DNA from: CAYSUS01 sp964434165
GTDB lineage: Bacteria > Planctomycetota > Planctomycetia > Pirellulales > Thermoguttaceae
Assembly: GCA_964434165.1 (NCBI GenBank)
Contig: CAYSUS010000027.1
Span: 13,629-77,628 of the forward strand
Reading direction: 5' to 3'
Length of the DNA stretch: 64,000 nt
In this document: positions 50,148 through 59,091 of the stretch, piece after piece
Layout: each line of letters opens with the position of its first letter
How positions within the stretch are numbered: the first letter of the stretch is position 1
Program-made: the position numbers and the translations under genes
The notes under the pieces: generated by a model
What the model was told of the DNA's origin: nothing
What the model saw: the letters and a program-made list of their open reading frames with translations, nothing else
Database searches by the model: none

Positions 50148-52268
50148 CTAGGGCGTTGCGGTCCGCTCCTCGGCCACGCGGCGGAGCACGGCCGCCACGT
50201 CCGGCAGTCGCGCGATACGCTCCAGGCCGTACCGCGCGCGGCGGCGCCAGTTGGGACGTTCGCGCACCGTGCCGGGCATGTTCTGCTGCCGCGTCTCGCC
50301 CCACAGGTCCTCCAGGTTCACCAGCACGGCGGCGGCCCGGCTTCGCGCGAGAAAGGCCAGCGCGGCCGCGGTCACCTGGGGCGTCGAGTCCTCGCCGCGA
50401 GGGAGCAGGCGCTTCTGCTGGAGGAAGCGGACCACGCTGCGGCGCTCCTCTTGCCGGTCCTTCTTCAGGCGGCGGGACTCGGCCCGGTCGATCAGACCCA
50501 AACCCACGCGATCTTCCAGGTCGCGCCCGTCGAGGTAGGCGGCGAAGGTCGGCAGGTCGTGCGTGTTGAGGCTGGCGACCGTGTCCGCAGGCACGGCGTC
50601 CAAGGGGGGCCGGCGCTGGGGGTGGACCCGGAACGGCAATACGTACATGCCGGTCAGGCCGTGGCGATCCATGGCCCGATCCACTTCCGGCGGCACGGTG
50701 CCCAGGTTCTCGCCGACGATCAACGCCCCCTGCCGATGCGACTCGAGCACGAGGATGGCCATCAGCTCATCAACGCGGTAGCGGACGTAGGTCCCCTCGG
50801 CCGGATCCATGCCGGGCGGAATCCAGTACAGCCGGTGAAGCCCCATGACGTGGTCGATGCGGAGGACCTTGGCGTATTGCAGGTGTCGGCGCAGCGCGGC
50901 AATGAAGTGCTTGTAGCCCGTCTCGCGAAGCCGAACCGGCTGCAGCGGCGGGAAGTCCCAGTTCTGCCCCTTGGTGAAGAAGGCGTCGGGTGGGGCGCCG
51001 GCCGACGCGTCGAGCACGAACAGGTCCGGCTCCCGCCACACGTCGAAGCCCACGCGGCTGACTCCCAGGGGGAAGTCGAAGTACCACAGGAGCTGCTTTT
51101 CCGACGCGGCGTCCACGGCCGCCCGGACCTGCATCTCGGTCTGCCACTGGGAGTAGAGGTAATAGCGGCGGGCCGACTCGTCGTAGTCGCCGGGGCGGAG
51201 CCTGCCCGATCGCATCCGCGCGGGCCAGTCGCGCCAGTCCAAGCCGTGCCGCTCGGCCGCGGCACGGAACCGCGCGAACGACTCGACTTCGGGCACGGCG
51301 CGGCAATACCGCTGGAGCTCGGCCGACCCTCGATCCGACTCGGCGAAGCACGCCGCCGTCAGCCTCTCCAGCACCCGGCGTTTGATGGCGGCCAGGCGCG
51401 GGTAATCGACCAGTCGGCGCCGACGCAGGCGGCCCAGCTCGGGCTCTTCCTCGAACTGCTGCACCAACCGTCCGGCGGCGGGGCAGGAGCCCAGGTCTTC
51501 GATCTGCCGCGGATCGAGGTAGAGCTCGTTCCAGAACAGCCGGCTGGTGGGCGAGTACGGGCTGGGGTCGTCGGCCATGCTCACCGGCGCCAGGATGGGC
51601 AGCGTCGCCACCAAATTGCCGCCGCAACGGGCCACCCAGTCCATCATCGTGCGCAGGTCGCCGAAATCACCTGCCCCCCAGCTCTGCCGGCTGTGAATCG
51701 CGTACAGCGGGGCGAACACGCCCCACCAGCGTCGGCCGCTCTCGGACGGGCGGCATGCGGTGAGCGGGGCCGAGATCACCCGCGCGGCGTGCTCGCGCCC
51801 GGCGATCGCGACCAGCAGCTCGTGGTAACCCCACGGCAGGGCCTCGGCCACGCGAAGGCGACGGGCCACGTAGTCGGCCCCCTCGACGCGCTGCCGGTGG
51901 GCGACGGGCAGGTCTTCCAGCAGGTTCGACCACTCCCAGACCTCGCCCTGCTCCAAACGCAGTCGGGCGTCGAACCGCCCCACGGCCGAAGCGGGCAGGC
52001 GCAGCGGCGCGTCGAGCTTGCCTCGCCAGGCCACCAGCACCGGCTCCAGGATGCGGGACCATTCGGCCTCGCGTTGCGCCCGGACCGCTTCCGGGGCGTC
52101 GCCGGGATCGCGCATCGGCGCCCCTAGCAGGCGCAGGAGGCCGAGGAGCGTCTCGCGCGAGGCCTGCTGGACGCGCCCGCCCACATCGAGATACTCCGGC
52201 AGGATGCCGTACTGCCGGGCCGCGCGGCGGAGACGCGCGGTCGTCTTGTCTCTGGGTGCTTTGCTCAC
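50148..52268 (-). CDS. malQ: 4-alpha-glucanotransferase (GH77, amylomaltase)
   Basis: About 706 aa from a GTG at 52268 with AGGGAGA upstream; longer readings add unlikely sequence. GH77 motifs are clear: SWGAGDFGDLRTMMDW, PYSPTSRLFWNELYLD, FDFPLGVSRVGFDVW, LRIDHVMGLHRLYWIP (nucleophile Asp), GENLGTVPPEV (acid/base Glu) and LNTHDLPTFAAYLDG (third Asp). The extra N-terminal region of about 200 residues is the type seen in long MalQ proteins. It transfers alpha-1,4-glucan segments in maltodextrin or glycogen metabolism in the cytoplasm. No other glycogen gene is in the window. It converges with the phosphodiesterase gene. Confidence 0.94.
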   Translation of the reverse strand: MSKAPRDKTTARLRRAARQYGILPEYLDVGGRVQQASRETLLGLLRLLGAPMRDPGDAPEAVRAQREAEWSRILEPVLVAWRGKLDAPLRLPASAVGRFDARLRLEQGEVWEWSNLLEDLPVAHRQRVEGADYVARRLRVAEALPWGYHELLVAIAGREHAARVISAPLTACRPSESGRRWWGVFAPLYAIHSRQSWGAGDFGDLRTMMDWVARCGGNLVATLPILAPVSMADDPSPYSPTSRLFWNELYLDPRQIEDLGSCPAAGRLVQQFEEEPELGRLRRRRLVDYPRLAAIKRRVLERLTAACFAESDRGSAELQRYCRAVPEVESFARFRAAAERHGLDWRDWPARMRSGRLRPGDYDESARRYYLYSQWQTEMQVRAAVDAASEKQLLWYFDFPLGVSRVGFDVWREPDLFVLDASAGAPPDAFFTKGQNWDFPPLQPVRLRETGYKHFIAALRRHLQYAKVLRIDHVMGLHRLYWIPPGMDPAEGTYVRYRVDELMAILVLESHRQGALIVGENLGTVPPEVDRAMDRHGLTGMYVLPFRVHPQRRPPLDAVPADTVASLNTHDLPTFAAYLDGRDLEDRVGLGLIDRAESRRLKKDRQEERRSVVRFLQQKRLLPRGEDSTPQVTAAALAFLARSRAAAVLVNLEDLWGETRQQNMPGTVRERPNWRRRARYGLERIARLPDVAAVLRRVAEERTATP

Positions 52269-52431
52269 GCGGTGCTGATCTCCCTGGCATGGACCGGGCA
52301 CGCGTGATTCTACTGCCCGCACGGCAATTGAGAAGCCGCGCAGCTCGACGCCTCGTCCGATCCGTTCGGAGTTGCGCCCGTTCGCGCGCTTCTGCCGCTT
52401 GCCGCCATCCGGCGCAGCTCCACCGGCGGCG

Positions 52432-54111
52432 CTAGTAGATCTCGATGCTCTTGACCACCCCGCCCCCGGAAACGTGCGAGCCGTACAGGCAGCGGCTGGC
52501 CGCGTCAAGCAGATCCTGGGCCGGGAAGTTTCGCGGCGGCAGCACGACACTCGCCGCCCCCAGGCTGACCTGGAGCCGCTGCTCTCCGATCGCGCCGGGC
52601 CCCAGGGGCACCCGCCGCACGTGATCGAGGAGCTGGTGCGCCAGACGCGCGGCCTTCTGGCGATCGCAGTCGGGCAGAATCACGGCGAAACCCAGCTCTC
52701 CGTACGGCAGACAGATGGGGCACGTGTGATCGAGCTGGCCGCACGCCTTCTGGAGGACCTGCGGCACGATCTCCGTCCCCTCGACGCCGCGGGTCAGCAA
52801 CAGCTCGTCCAGGTTGTCCGGCTCCACCAAGAGCAGGCTCAGCGAGCGCCGGGCCTGCCGGCACGCGGCCACCGCGGCGCCCAGGCGGCCGAGAAGCCCC
52901 GGATCGGGCTCGACACAGCCGTTCGCCAGCGCGGTGCTTCTGGCCCCGCGAGCGTGGGGAACGGGCGCGGCCAGGGCCGATTGAGCCGCCGGGACCTTGG
53001 GCGCAAGGGAGGCCGCGTCGGCGGGCGGCTGCTTCGGCGGCAAGGCCGCAGGTGGAGGGGGCGCGCCGCGGGAGAAGTTGGAGACCGCCTCGGAAAGCCC
53101 GGCCATCTCCTCGGCCAGCGGCGAGGCCTCGGCCGACTCGTCCCGCGCAGGCCGCGAGCGCTTGAGCAGCTCGCCGGCGGCCTCCGCCGCGGTCTCCGCC
53201 AGTTGCAGGTGGGCCTGAACCAGGACCTCGCGGTAGTCCATGCCGTGGGGGAGGTCCAGCCGGAGCACGTCGGCAAGCTGCTGTACCTTGTCCTCCAGGT
53301 CGGCCACCAACGCTTCGAGTTTGGGCTGCGAGAGGTCGCGGTACTGCTTGCCGACCTGGAGCAGCTCGCCCAGCACGTCGGCGTGACCGTCGGCCAGCAG
53401 TCGGGCGATCAACTCGGCCAGGTGCAGGATCTGCGGCAGCGGCGACGCGTCGCGCGTGGGGGCCGCGATCGCTTGATGCAGGTCGCGCCAGGACACGTTT
53501 CGGGTGATCGAGTCGGGCAGGTGCCACTCGGTGAGCAGGCGCGCGGTCAGGGCCGTGTGGTCGAACCCCATCGTCTCGCTCTCCAGCGCCACCACGTCGC
53601 GGCTCGCGGCCGCCGCGCGGCGGAGGAAGCGCGTGTAGGGCTCACCCACCACCTGGATCATCAAAAGCACCCCCAGGTCCTGGAGGAGCCCCGCAATGAA
53701 GGCGTCATCCCCCGGCACGCGCCACAGGCTCTCGGAGACCTCCCGCGCCGCGACCGCCTTGGTGAGGGTATGCCGCCAGTAGGGTCCGAGCACGTCGCCG
53801 GAAACGTCGGAGAACATGCCGTCAGGCAGGCTGAAGCCGAGCACGAGCAGCTTCAGCGGCTTGGTGCCCAGCAGCGTCAGCGCCTGGTTCAGATCCGAGA
53901 CCTCGCGGCTGAGCCCGAACAGCGAGCTGTTGACCACCCGGAGAATCCGCGTGGTCAGCGCCGGGTCGTTCTCGATGCACGCCTTCAACTCGTGCGTGTC
54001 GAGCTGGGGCCGGTTGGTCAGCTCCAACACCTTCATGGCCACCGCCGGAAGGCTGTAGAGCTGCCCGGCTCGGTCAACGAGGCGATCGAGTGTCGGGTTC
54101 GGCGGGCTCAT
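52432..54111 (-). CDS. HDOD-domain protein with a degenerate GGDEF C-terminus
   Basis: 559 aa. Residues about 10-210 are an HDOD domain (LYSLPAVAMKVLELTN, CIENDPALTTRILRVVNSSLFG, LGTKPLKLLVLGFSLP, FIAGLLQDLGVLLM). A helical linker and a Pro/Ala-rich hinge follow (about 300-385). The last 170 residues have the GGDEF fold pattern (LLLVEPDNLDELL, LPYGELGFAVILPDCDRQKA, LGAASV), but the active GG(D/E)EF is GELGF, so it cannot make cyclic-di-GMP. HDOD proteins are signalling adaptors, often tied to motility or second messengers. The gene is monocistronic as far as can be seen. Confidence 0.85.
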   Translation of the reverse strand: MSPPNPTLDRLVDRAGQLYSLPAVAMKVLELTNRPQLDTHELKACIENDPALTTRILRVVNSSLFGLSREVSDLNQALTLLGTKPLKLLVLGFSLPDGMFSDVSGDVLGPYWRHTLTKAVAAREVSESLWRVPGDDAFIAGLLQDLGVLLMIQVVGEPYTRFLRRAAAASRDVVALESETMGFDHTALTARLLTEWHLPDSITRNVSWRDLHQAIAAPTRDASPLPQILHLAELIARLLADGHADVLGELLQVGKQYRDLSQPKLEALVADLEDKVQQLADVLRLDLPHGMDYREVLVQAHLQLAETAAEAAGELLKRSRPARDESAEASPLAEEMAGLSEAVSNFSRGAPPPPAALPPKQPPADAASLAPKVPAAQSALAAPVPHARGARSTALANGCVEPDPGLLGRLGAAVAACRQARRSLSLLLVEPDNLDELLLTRGVEGTEIVPQVLQKACGQLDHTCPICLPYGELGFAVILPDCDRQKAARLAHQLLDHVRRVPLGPGAIGEQRLQVSLGAASVVLPPRNFPAQDLLDAASRCLYGSHVSGGGVVKSIEIY

Positions 54112-54412
54112 GGGCGGATCGTGCGCAGTTGTCCGCCGGCCCGCTTGGGGGTGGCCGGCGCGGGAATCCTCCCCGTCTCAACACAAATCTAGCCCACCCT
54201 TACGACCGGGGATCGCGATGCCGCGCTTCGGGGGCCCTCAGAAGCAGTACAAGCGGAGCAACCCGCTATCGGCGCCGCGTGCCGGGGCGGAAGCCGTACG
54301 CCCGGACCTCGAGAACGGACCGGGAAGCGGAAGAACGGCGCGAGAAGCGCGCCAGACAGGACCCGCGCACCGAGAGGTCGGGTCCACGGCCGGCCTGTGC
54401 CAAGCCCCCGGA
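54112..54412. other. Intergenic region without a supported gene
   Basis: About 300 bp between the HDOD start and the end of the small COX24-type gene. No good frame or hairpin is evident. Confidence 0.4.
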
Positions 54413-54502
54413 TCAACCCTTGCGATGGCGGATCTTCGAGCGCATGCGGCGCTTCTTACGACCCAGCTTGCGACGACCTTTACCCGACTTTTTGACTCCC
54501 AC
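54413..54502 (-). CDS. 29-aa basic protein of the AURKAIP1/COX24 (bS22/mS38-like) type
   Basis: A GTG at 54502 with GGGAG seven bases upstream opens a 29-codon frame ending in TGA at 54413. The peptide is almost entirely Lys, Arg and Gly, with the core GRRKLGRKKRRMRSKIRHRK. This matches the AURKAIP1/COX24 pattern of very small ribosome-associated proteins (mitochondrial mS38, mycobacterial bS22), whose helix K-K-R-R-M-R-x-K-x-R-H lies in the small subunit rRNA. If correct it is a ribosomal protein of the 30S subunit. The high density of basic codons against an otherwise non-basic background and the clean RBS make chance unlikely. Confidence 0.75.
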   Translation of the reverse strand: MGVKKSGKGRRKLGRKKRRMRSKIRHRKG

Positions 54503-54665
54503 GAAGCAACTCCCGCGACCCTACGGCCGACTTGTGTAATCCTGAGCCCAGTGGACTGCTCCCGCACCCACGCTACCCGCACGCGGTGGGGGCATTCACG
54601 ATACTATACCAGAGCCCTGCGCGATCGACAAGCGGCCCGGCGGCCGACAAGCCCGAAGGGGGCCG

Positions 54666-55091
54666 TCAGATCGACGCCTCGCACAGGGCCTGCTGGATCA
54701 GGGGGAGCAGGGCCTCGGGCTCGATCGGCGTGCGCACGAAGTAATGCACGCCCAACGCGTGGCTGCGGCGAATGATGTCGGGCCGCGTCATCGCGCTGAA
54801 CACGATCATGGGAATGCGATTGGTACGCGGCGAGCGGGCGAGCTGCTCGTAGGTCGCGGTCTGGCCGGCGTCGGTGTGACGCATATCCAGAAGAATGAGC
54901 GAGATGCCCGAGGCGGCCGCGTCCAGCGCGTCCTGCCCCCGTTCAGCGACCGTGATCGCCAGCCCCCGCTCATCGAGGTCGGGAGCGAGCCGCGTGACCA
55001 GCTCGGCGTTCTCGCCGACGAACAGGACCCGAGATCGATGGCGGGACTCCGTCTCGACCGATCCCGGCTTCTCAAACGTCTCGAAAGCCAT
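54666..55091 (-). CDS. Single-domain response regulator (receiver domain)
   Basis: 141 aa from the ATG at 55091. The receiver pattern is present: RVLFVGENAELVTRLAPDL, ISLILLDMRHTDAGQ with Asp as the likely phosphoacceptor, PMIVFSAMT and the final VRTPIEPEALLPLI. Two normal features are altered: the acidic pair after the first strand is GEN instead of DD, and the conserved Lys of the last strand is Arg. Phosphorylation may therefore be weak, or it may act as a pseudo-receiver. There is no output domain and no adjacent kinase. Confidence 0.85.
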   Translation of the reverse strand: MAFETFEKPGSVETESRHRSRVLFVGENAELVTRLAPDLDERGLAITVAERGQDALDAAASGISLILLDMRHTDAGQTATYEQLARSPRTNRIPMIVFSAMTRPDIIRRSHALGVHYFVRTPIEPEALLPLIQQALCEASI

Positions 55092-55327
55092 GGTCGTTTC
55101 TGTCCGAGGCAACCGCCAGCGGGGAGTCCCCTTGCACGACTCGGGGGGTAAGTCCTTACGACGGTTTCGCTTAAACGTAGGACGCTCTTCGCGCGCGGTC
55201 AAACCAGACGGGCCGGCCGGGGCGTGCGTTGTCGGGCTTGCCTTTCCGGCTGCCGAGGCCCCTTTCCCTGCCCGGCGAGTGGACAGCGGCCGACCGGAGC
55301 CTCGAGGAGCAACTTGGGTCGCCCGCC

Positions 55328-58237
55328 TCACTGCTCGGCGGCGGCCACCACATGCCCGTGCGCGTCGATCCGCGTCTTGAGCAAGCCGCCGTCGATCCGC
55401 TTTGGCTTGCCTGAGCGGCCGCGATAGAGCGCGATCTTGGCGGCTCTCGCCGCGCCGGGCGGGACGATTTCGAATTCCGCATCGATCGCCCTCTCGCCCG
55501 GATTGTGCAGCAGCACGACCTCGCGGCCCGGCTCGCGGAAGCGGAATCCCCAGAGTCCCTCCCGCTCGATGCGCTCCACGTTCTCGGCAGGCGGGGAGTC
55601 CTCGGCACGGACCTCGACAAGGAAGAAGTAGCGCGTGCCCTCGGGATACCTGACCATCCCCTTCTCGCCTGCCACCACGCTCAGCGGGTCGAGTAGCGTG
55701 ATTTCCGTGCTGCGGTAGCGATCGGGCTTGTCGAGGAAGAACGTCTCGCTGGGCTTGGTCACCGTCTTGGCGTAGTTGTGATCGTGCAGTCTGATGAAGA
55801 GGCCACCGTAGCGGAAGGCGTTCTCGCCGGCCGGCTCAATCTCGCGCTTCAGGCCCAGCCGGATGCGGCCGTGCACCGCGGCCCGGGTCTCGTCCTCCAT
55901 GGCCTCCAGGGCCACCAGGCCCACGAGCCGCGTCTTGGAGAGGTACCAGGCCTGCGTCCCTTGCCAGGGGAAGAGGTCGTCGCGCTCATACGACCAGTTG
56001 GGCTTGCTCACCTGGTAGCGCACGGCCAAGGAGCCGAAGTCGGGGCCCAGCGCCGTGCTGAGCCTCTCCAGCGCGCTGTGGCAGCGCCCGCCCTTCCAGT
56101 GGTTGTCCGTGTGGTTCAGCCGGACCTCGGTGGTGACCACCTGCAACGCCGCGTCGAGCGGCAGCGGCCGGACGTCGGGATCGGTGAGCATGCACCCCGC
56201 AAAGGTGTCCTTGCCCTGGTAGCCCACGCCGTAGTCCCGGCCGTTGCCGGCGAAGCTCCACCGTCCGTAGCGACCTCGCGGGCCTTGGGTGTTCTCGTCG
56301 AAGATCACGTAGTCGTCGGGCAGCGACTTCGAGGCGATTGGCTTCCAGAATTCCGCGGCGATCGCGGCCAGGTGCCCGTGCCCGTGCCCGAAAACCTCGC
56401 CGCAGATCTCGGCCACGCGCTTGTTGAGCGGGTCGTCGAACAGGCCAGCGATCGTGTCCGGCCCTTCGGCGTCGGCCCGGCTCCAGTAGTGTTTCCAGCA
56501 CGGGTCGGTGTAGTACTCCGGCACGCCCGCCGGCTCGACGTTGTAGGGATAGAACGGTATCGTGCGCCGCAGCATGGCCAGCGTCGTGGGATTGCCGGTG
56601 AGCTGCCAGAACCGGGCCGAGTAGATCACGTTGATCTTGTGGTAGACGAAGCACTCGTTCTGGGTGTTGATGTAGGCCCAAGCCCCGCCGGGATAGGTGG
56701 CCGAATCGAGGATTTCCACGAACACGTCGCGCTCCTCGGCGAACACGGCGTCGCCCCACAGCCGGTGGGCCAGTTCCATAATGAGAATGTGGTGCACGTC
56801 CATGTTGGGATAGGCCGGCTGCTCGACGTGCGGCTTCTTGGCCAGGCGCGCGCGGCCGTAGTCGGTCACCTGGTAGTCGGCCAGCACCTTCAGGCCCGCG
56901 AGCAGGTCGGCCCGCTTGGCCGGCGGCAGCAGATTGGGATAGGCCTCGTCCATTTCGCGCCAGGCGTCGAGCGTCGGGGCGAGGCAGAAGCGGTTGATGT
57001 TCGGATCGCGGCCGTGGACCGCCTCGCGGTCGATGTTGAAGTCGCCCCGCTCGTGCTGGTGCGCGATCAGGTCGAACAGGTTGAGCAGATTCCGCGCCAG
57101 CATGGGATCGTGGCGCAGGGGGCTCTTGGGCCGGGTCATCGACCAGACGAGGTCGTAGCTGGAATCGCCGAAGGAGCGGAACGACCAGGCGTTGGGCACG
57201 GCCACGTAGCCCGCCCTGCCCTTAGGCCACGACCGCTCCGTCTTCGACCAGCCTCGCGCGGCCTTGGTGACGCTCTTGAAGTAAGGGTTGTTCTCCGGGT
57301 CGAGCGCGTCCTTTTCCTCCGGCGCGGCGGCGCGGACGCGGTCGAGCACGGCTTTCGAGTCGGCGACTCGCCGGGCGAGGTCCTCGGCCAGGGCCGGGGC
57401 CCGGGCGACGAGCTCGAACTCCTCTGCCTCGAGCAATCGTTGCACGTCGTCGGCGCACCACTCCAGCGCGGCGCAGTACACCCGAGCGACGGCCACGTAC
57501 CGGCCGGCTTCCTCCGCCTCATCGAGCTTGCTGTCCAGCTCGACCAGGCCGGCCTTGATTCTCTCGACGGCCTTGCACGTCTCGGCGACGATTCTTCGGC
57601 GCTCCTCCTCGCGCCGGCGGTTGGCGGCCTCTTCCTCGGGCGTGTAGCCGGTGAAGACCACGTCGTCGATCCACACGTCGCAAGGCTTCTTCTCAGGCGC
57701 GGAATCGTCGTGGGCCAGGACCATCAGCTCCAGGAAGATCACGTTCTCGAAGTCCCGGTCGCGCCGCGCACCTGCCGGCGTGCGGAAATGCGCGAGGTCG
57801 AGGCTGACGTCGCGCCAGCCCGTGAAGTCCAGCGTGATCGCCTGCTCGTCGTTGATGTAGTACAGGCTCTTGCCGCCCTCGGGGCGCGGGGCGCCGAGCA
57901 TCGCGCGGAGCTTGTGGCCACTCTTGTCGCCGCGCACGCGGAATGTCACGTGGACCACGCCCTGGAGCGTGTGCGGCTCGAAGTGCCGGGTAGTCCAGGT
58001 GAACTCGAAGGGAGCGAAGCCGCTCTCCAGGCGCAGGGCCTTGCTCCCCTCCTCCTCGGCGATGGACAGCGCGGCGTTGTTCTTGTGCCGCCAGGCATCG
58101 AGCTTGCCGTCCTCGAAGCCCCAGCGCGTACCCAGGAGAGAAGGATGCTGGAGCGGCGCAGGCGGGGCCTCTTCGGCCGCGATCGTCGCGGCAGCCAACG
58201 GAAGACACATGGAAAGCAGGACCAAGATGCGCGACAT
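55328..58237 (-). CDS. Large secreted protein with carbohydrate-binding-like and helical toroid domains
   Basis: 969 aa. The signal peptide (RILVLLSMCLPLAAATIAA) is followed by a jelly-roll domain (about 30-195; WGFEDGKLDAWRHKNNAAL, DVWIDDVVFTGYT), a Glu/Arg-rich coiled coil (about 200-300), a long helical region with Trp, His and Tyr-rich loops (MDVHHILIMELAHRLWGDA, WAYINTQNECFVYHKINVIY, FGHGHGHLAAIAAEFW) and a C-terminal beta sandwich (EVVLLHNPGERAIDAEFEI). This order resembles polysaccharide-lyase-type toroid enzymes, but no catalytic set can be named. It is the last of four minus-strand genes that may form one operon (gap 121 bp). Confidence 0.7.
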   Translation of the reverse strand: MSRILVLLSMCLPLAAATIAAEEAPPAPLQHPSLLGTRWGFEDGKLDAWRHKNNAALSIAEEEGSKALRLESGFAPFEFTWTTRHFEPHTLQGVVHVTFRVRGDKSGHKLRAMLGAPRPEGGKSLYYINDEQAITLDFTGWRDVSLDLAHFRTPAGARRDRDFENVIFLELMVLAHDDSAPEKKPCDVWIDDVVFTGYTPEEEAANRRREEERRRIVAETCKAVERIKAGLVELDSKLDEAEEAGRYVAVARVYCAALEWCADDVQRLLEAEEFELVARAPALAEDLARRVADSKAVLDRVRAAAPEEKDALDPENNPYFKSVTKAARGWSKTERSWPKGRAGYVAVPNAWSFRSFGDSSYDLVWSMTRPKSPLRHDPMLARNLLNLFDLIAHQHERGDFNIDREAVHGRDPNINRFCLAPTLDAWREMDEAYPNLLPPAKRADLLAGLKVLADYQVTDYGRARLAKKPHVEQPAYPNMDVHHILIMELAHRLWGDAVFAEERDVFVEILDSATYPGGAWAYINTQNECFVYHKINVIYSARFWQLTGNPTTLAMLRRTIPFYPYNVEPAGVPEYYTDPCWKHYWSRADAEGPDTIAGLFDDPLNKRVAEICGEVFGHGHGHLAAIAAEFWKPIASKSLPDDYVIFDENTQGPRGRYGRWSFAGNGRDYGVGYQGKDTFAGCMLTDPDVRPLPLDAALQVVTTEVRLNHTDNHWKGGRCHSALERLSTALGPDFGSLAVRYQVSKPNWSYERDDLFPWQGTQAWYLSKTRLVGLVALEAMEDETRAAVHGRIRLGLKREIEPAGENAFRYGGLFIRLHDHNYAKTVTKPSETFFLDKPDRYRSTEITLLDPLSVVAGEKGMVRYPEGTRYFFLVEVRAEDSPPAENVERIEREGLWGFRFREPGREVVLLHNPGERAIDAEFEIVPPGAARAAKIALYRGRSGKPKRIDGGLLKTRIDAHGHVVAAAEQ

Positions 58238-58280
58238 GGGGAATGCCTTGGGGGGGAAGGAATGTGAGATGATCGCAGAA

Positions 58281-58348
58281 GACCTCCGAAGCCTCGAAGT
58301 CTTCGGAAGCCTGGCACTGGCCCCAGGCTCCCTCGGACTTCGGGAGTC
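58281..58348. repeat. Palindromic 13-bp repeat cluster
   Basis: GACTTCGGGAGTC (58336-58348) matches the units at 19051-19081. Two looser versions, GACCTCCGAAGCC and GTCTTCGGAAGCC, lie just before it. The cluster separates the toroid-protein gene from the membrane-protein gene. Confidence 0.5.
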
Positions 58349-58358
58349 TGGCGCGGCC

Positions 58359-59048
58359 CTACGCCTGGCGCTGGATGACCTGGCCGCCCTCCAGATGGCC
58401 CGGACGGACGTTCTTCAGGCCCTGCCGGCGCAGGGACGGACGCACGGCGGCGACAACCACCGTGCGGCCCATGTTCTCCCACCGCAGGTACCACGCGCCC
58501 CAGACGAGGATCGCGGCGGCCAGCACGCCGGAGGCGACGCTGCCCCATCGCAGCGGCAGCGCGCACAGCAAGGCCTCGTCCTTGGCCCGCTGCAATCGCC
58601 CCTGCTCTTCGACGAAGATCCGCCCTTTCAATCGCGATTCCTCGATCTGCTTGAGCTCCGCCGGCAGCGCTTCCTGGTTCTGGGTGATGTCCATCGCGTT
58701 CATCGCGTCGCGGGCCTCTTCGTAGTGCCCCATGTAATGCTCGTGCCAGGCCCAGAGCGGCCAGACCAGCACCGCAAACAGCATCGCAGGCAACAGGAAC
58801 AGCGGCAGGCGCAGCCACCGGGCTCGCCACACGCACCGCGCGCAGGCCGGCGCCGAAAGCTGCACGAGGTCGTGATACACGCTGCGGCCCTGGAAGATCT
58901 TGCCGACCTCCGCCATGCTCTTGGGCACCTCCGCGTGGCTCGTCATCTTCCGGTAGGCGTGATACTCGAACGGCTCGATGCCGTGAATGCTGCCGCAGCC
59001 CGCGCAGACGTCGCGGGGGGTCGAGCCGTTGCCGTCGATGACCGTCAC
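58359..59048 (-). CDS. Membrane protein with N-terminal Cys motif, 229 aa
   Basis: The N-terminus has CAGCG (residues 15-19), and ACARCVW follows near residue 69, giving two CxxC pairs that could hold a zinc ribbon. Two hydrophobic helices are seen, about 79-98 (LRLPLFLLPAMLFAVLVWPL) and 170-187 (VASGVLAAAILVWGAWYL), with a charged region between them. No family is recognised. It begins 43 bp after the tetraheme cytochrome gene and is probably co-transcribed, so it may be its membrane partner; that is inference. Confidence 0.65.
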   Translation of the reverse strand: MTVIDGNGSTPRDVCAGCGSIHGIEPFEYHAYRKMTSHAEVPKSMAEVGKIFQGRSVYHDLVQLSAPACARCVWRARWLRLPLFLLPAMLFAVLVWPLWAWHEHYMGHYEEARDAMNAMDITQNQEALPAELKQIEESRLKGRIFVEEQGRLQRAKDEALLCALPLRWGSVASGVLAAAILVWGAWYLRWENMGRTVVVAAVRPSLRRQGLKNVRPGHLEGGQVIQRQA

Positions 59049-59091
59049 CGGAGCTCTCCTCTCGGCGCGACCGCGTGCAATCGCGCCGGGT

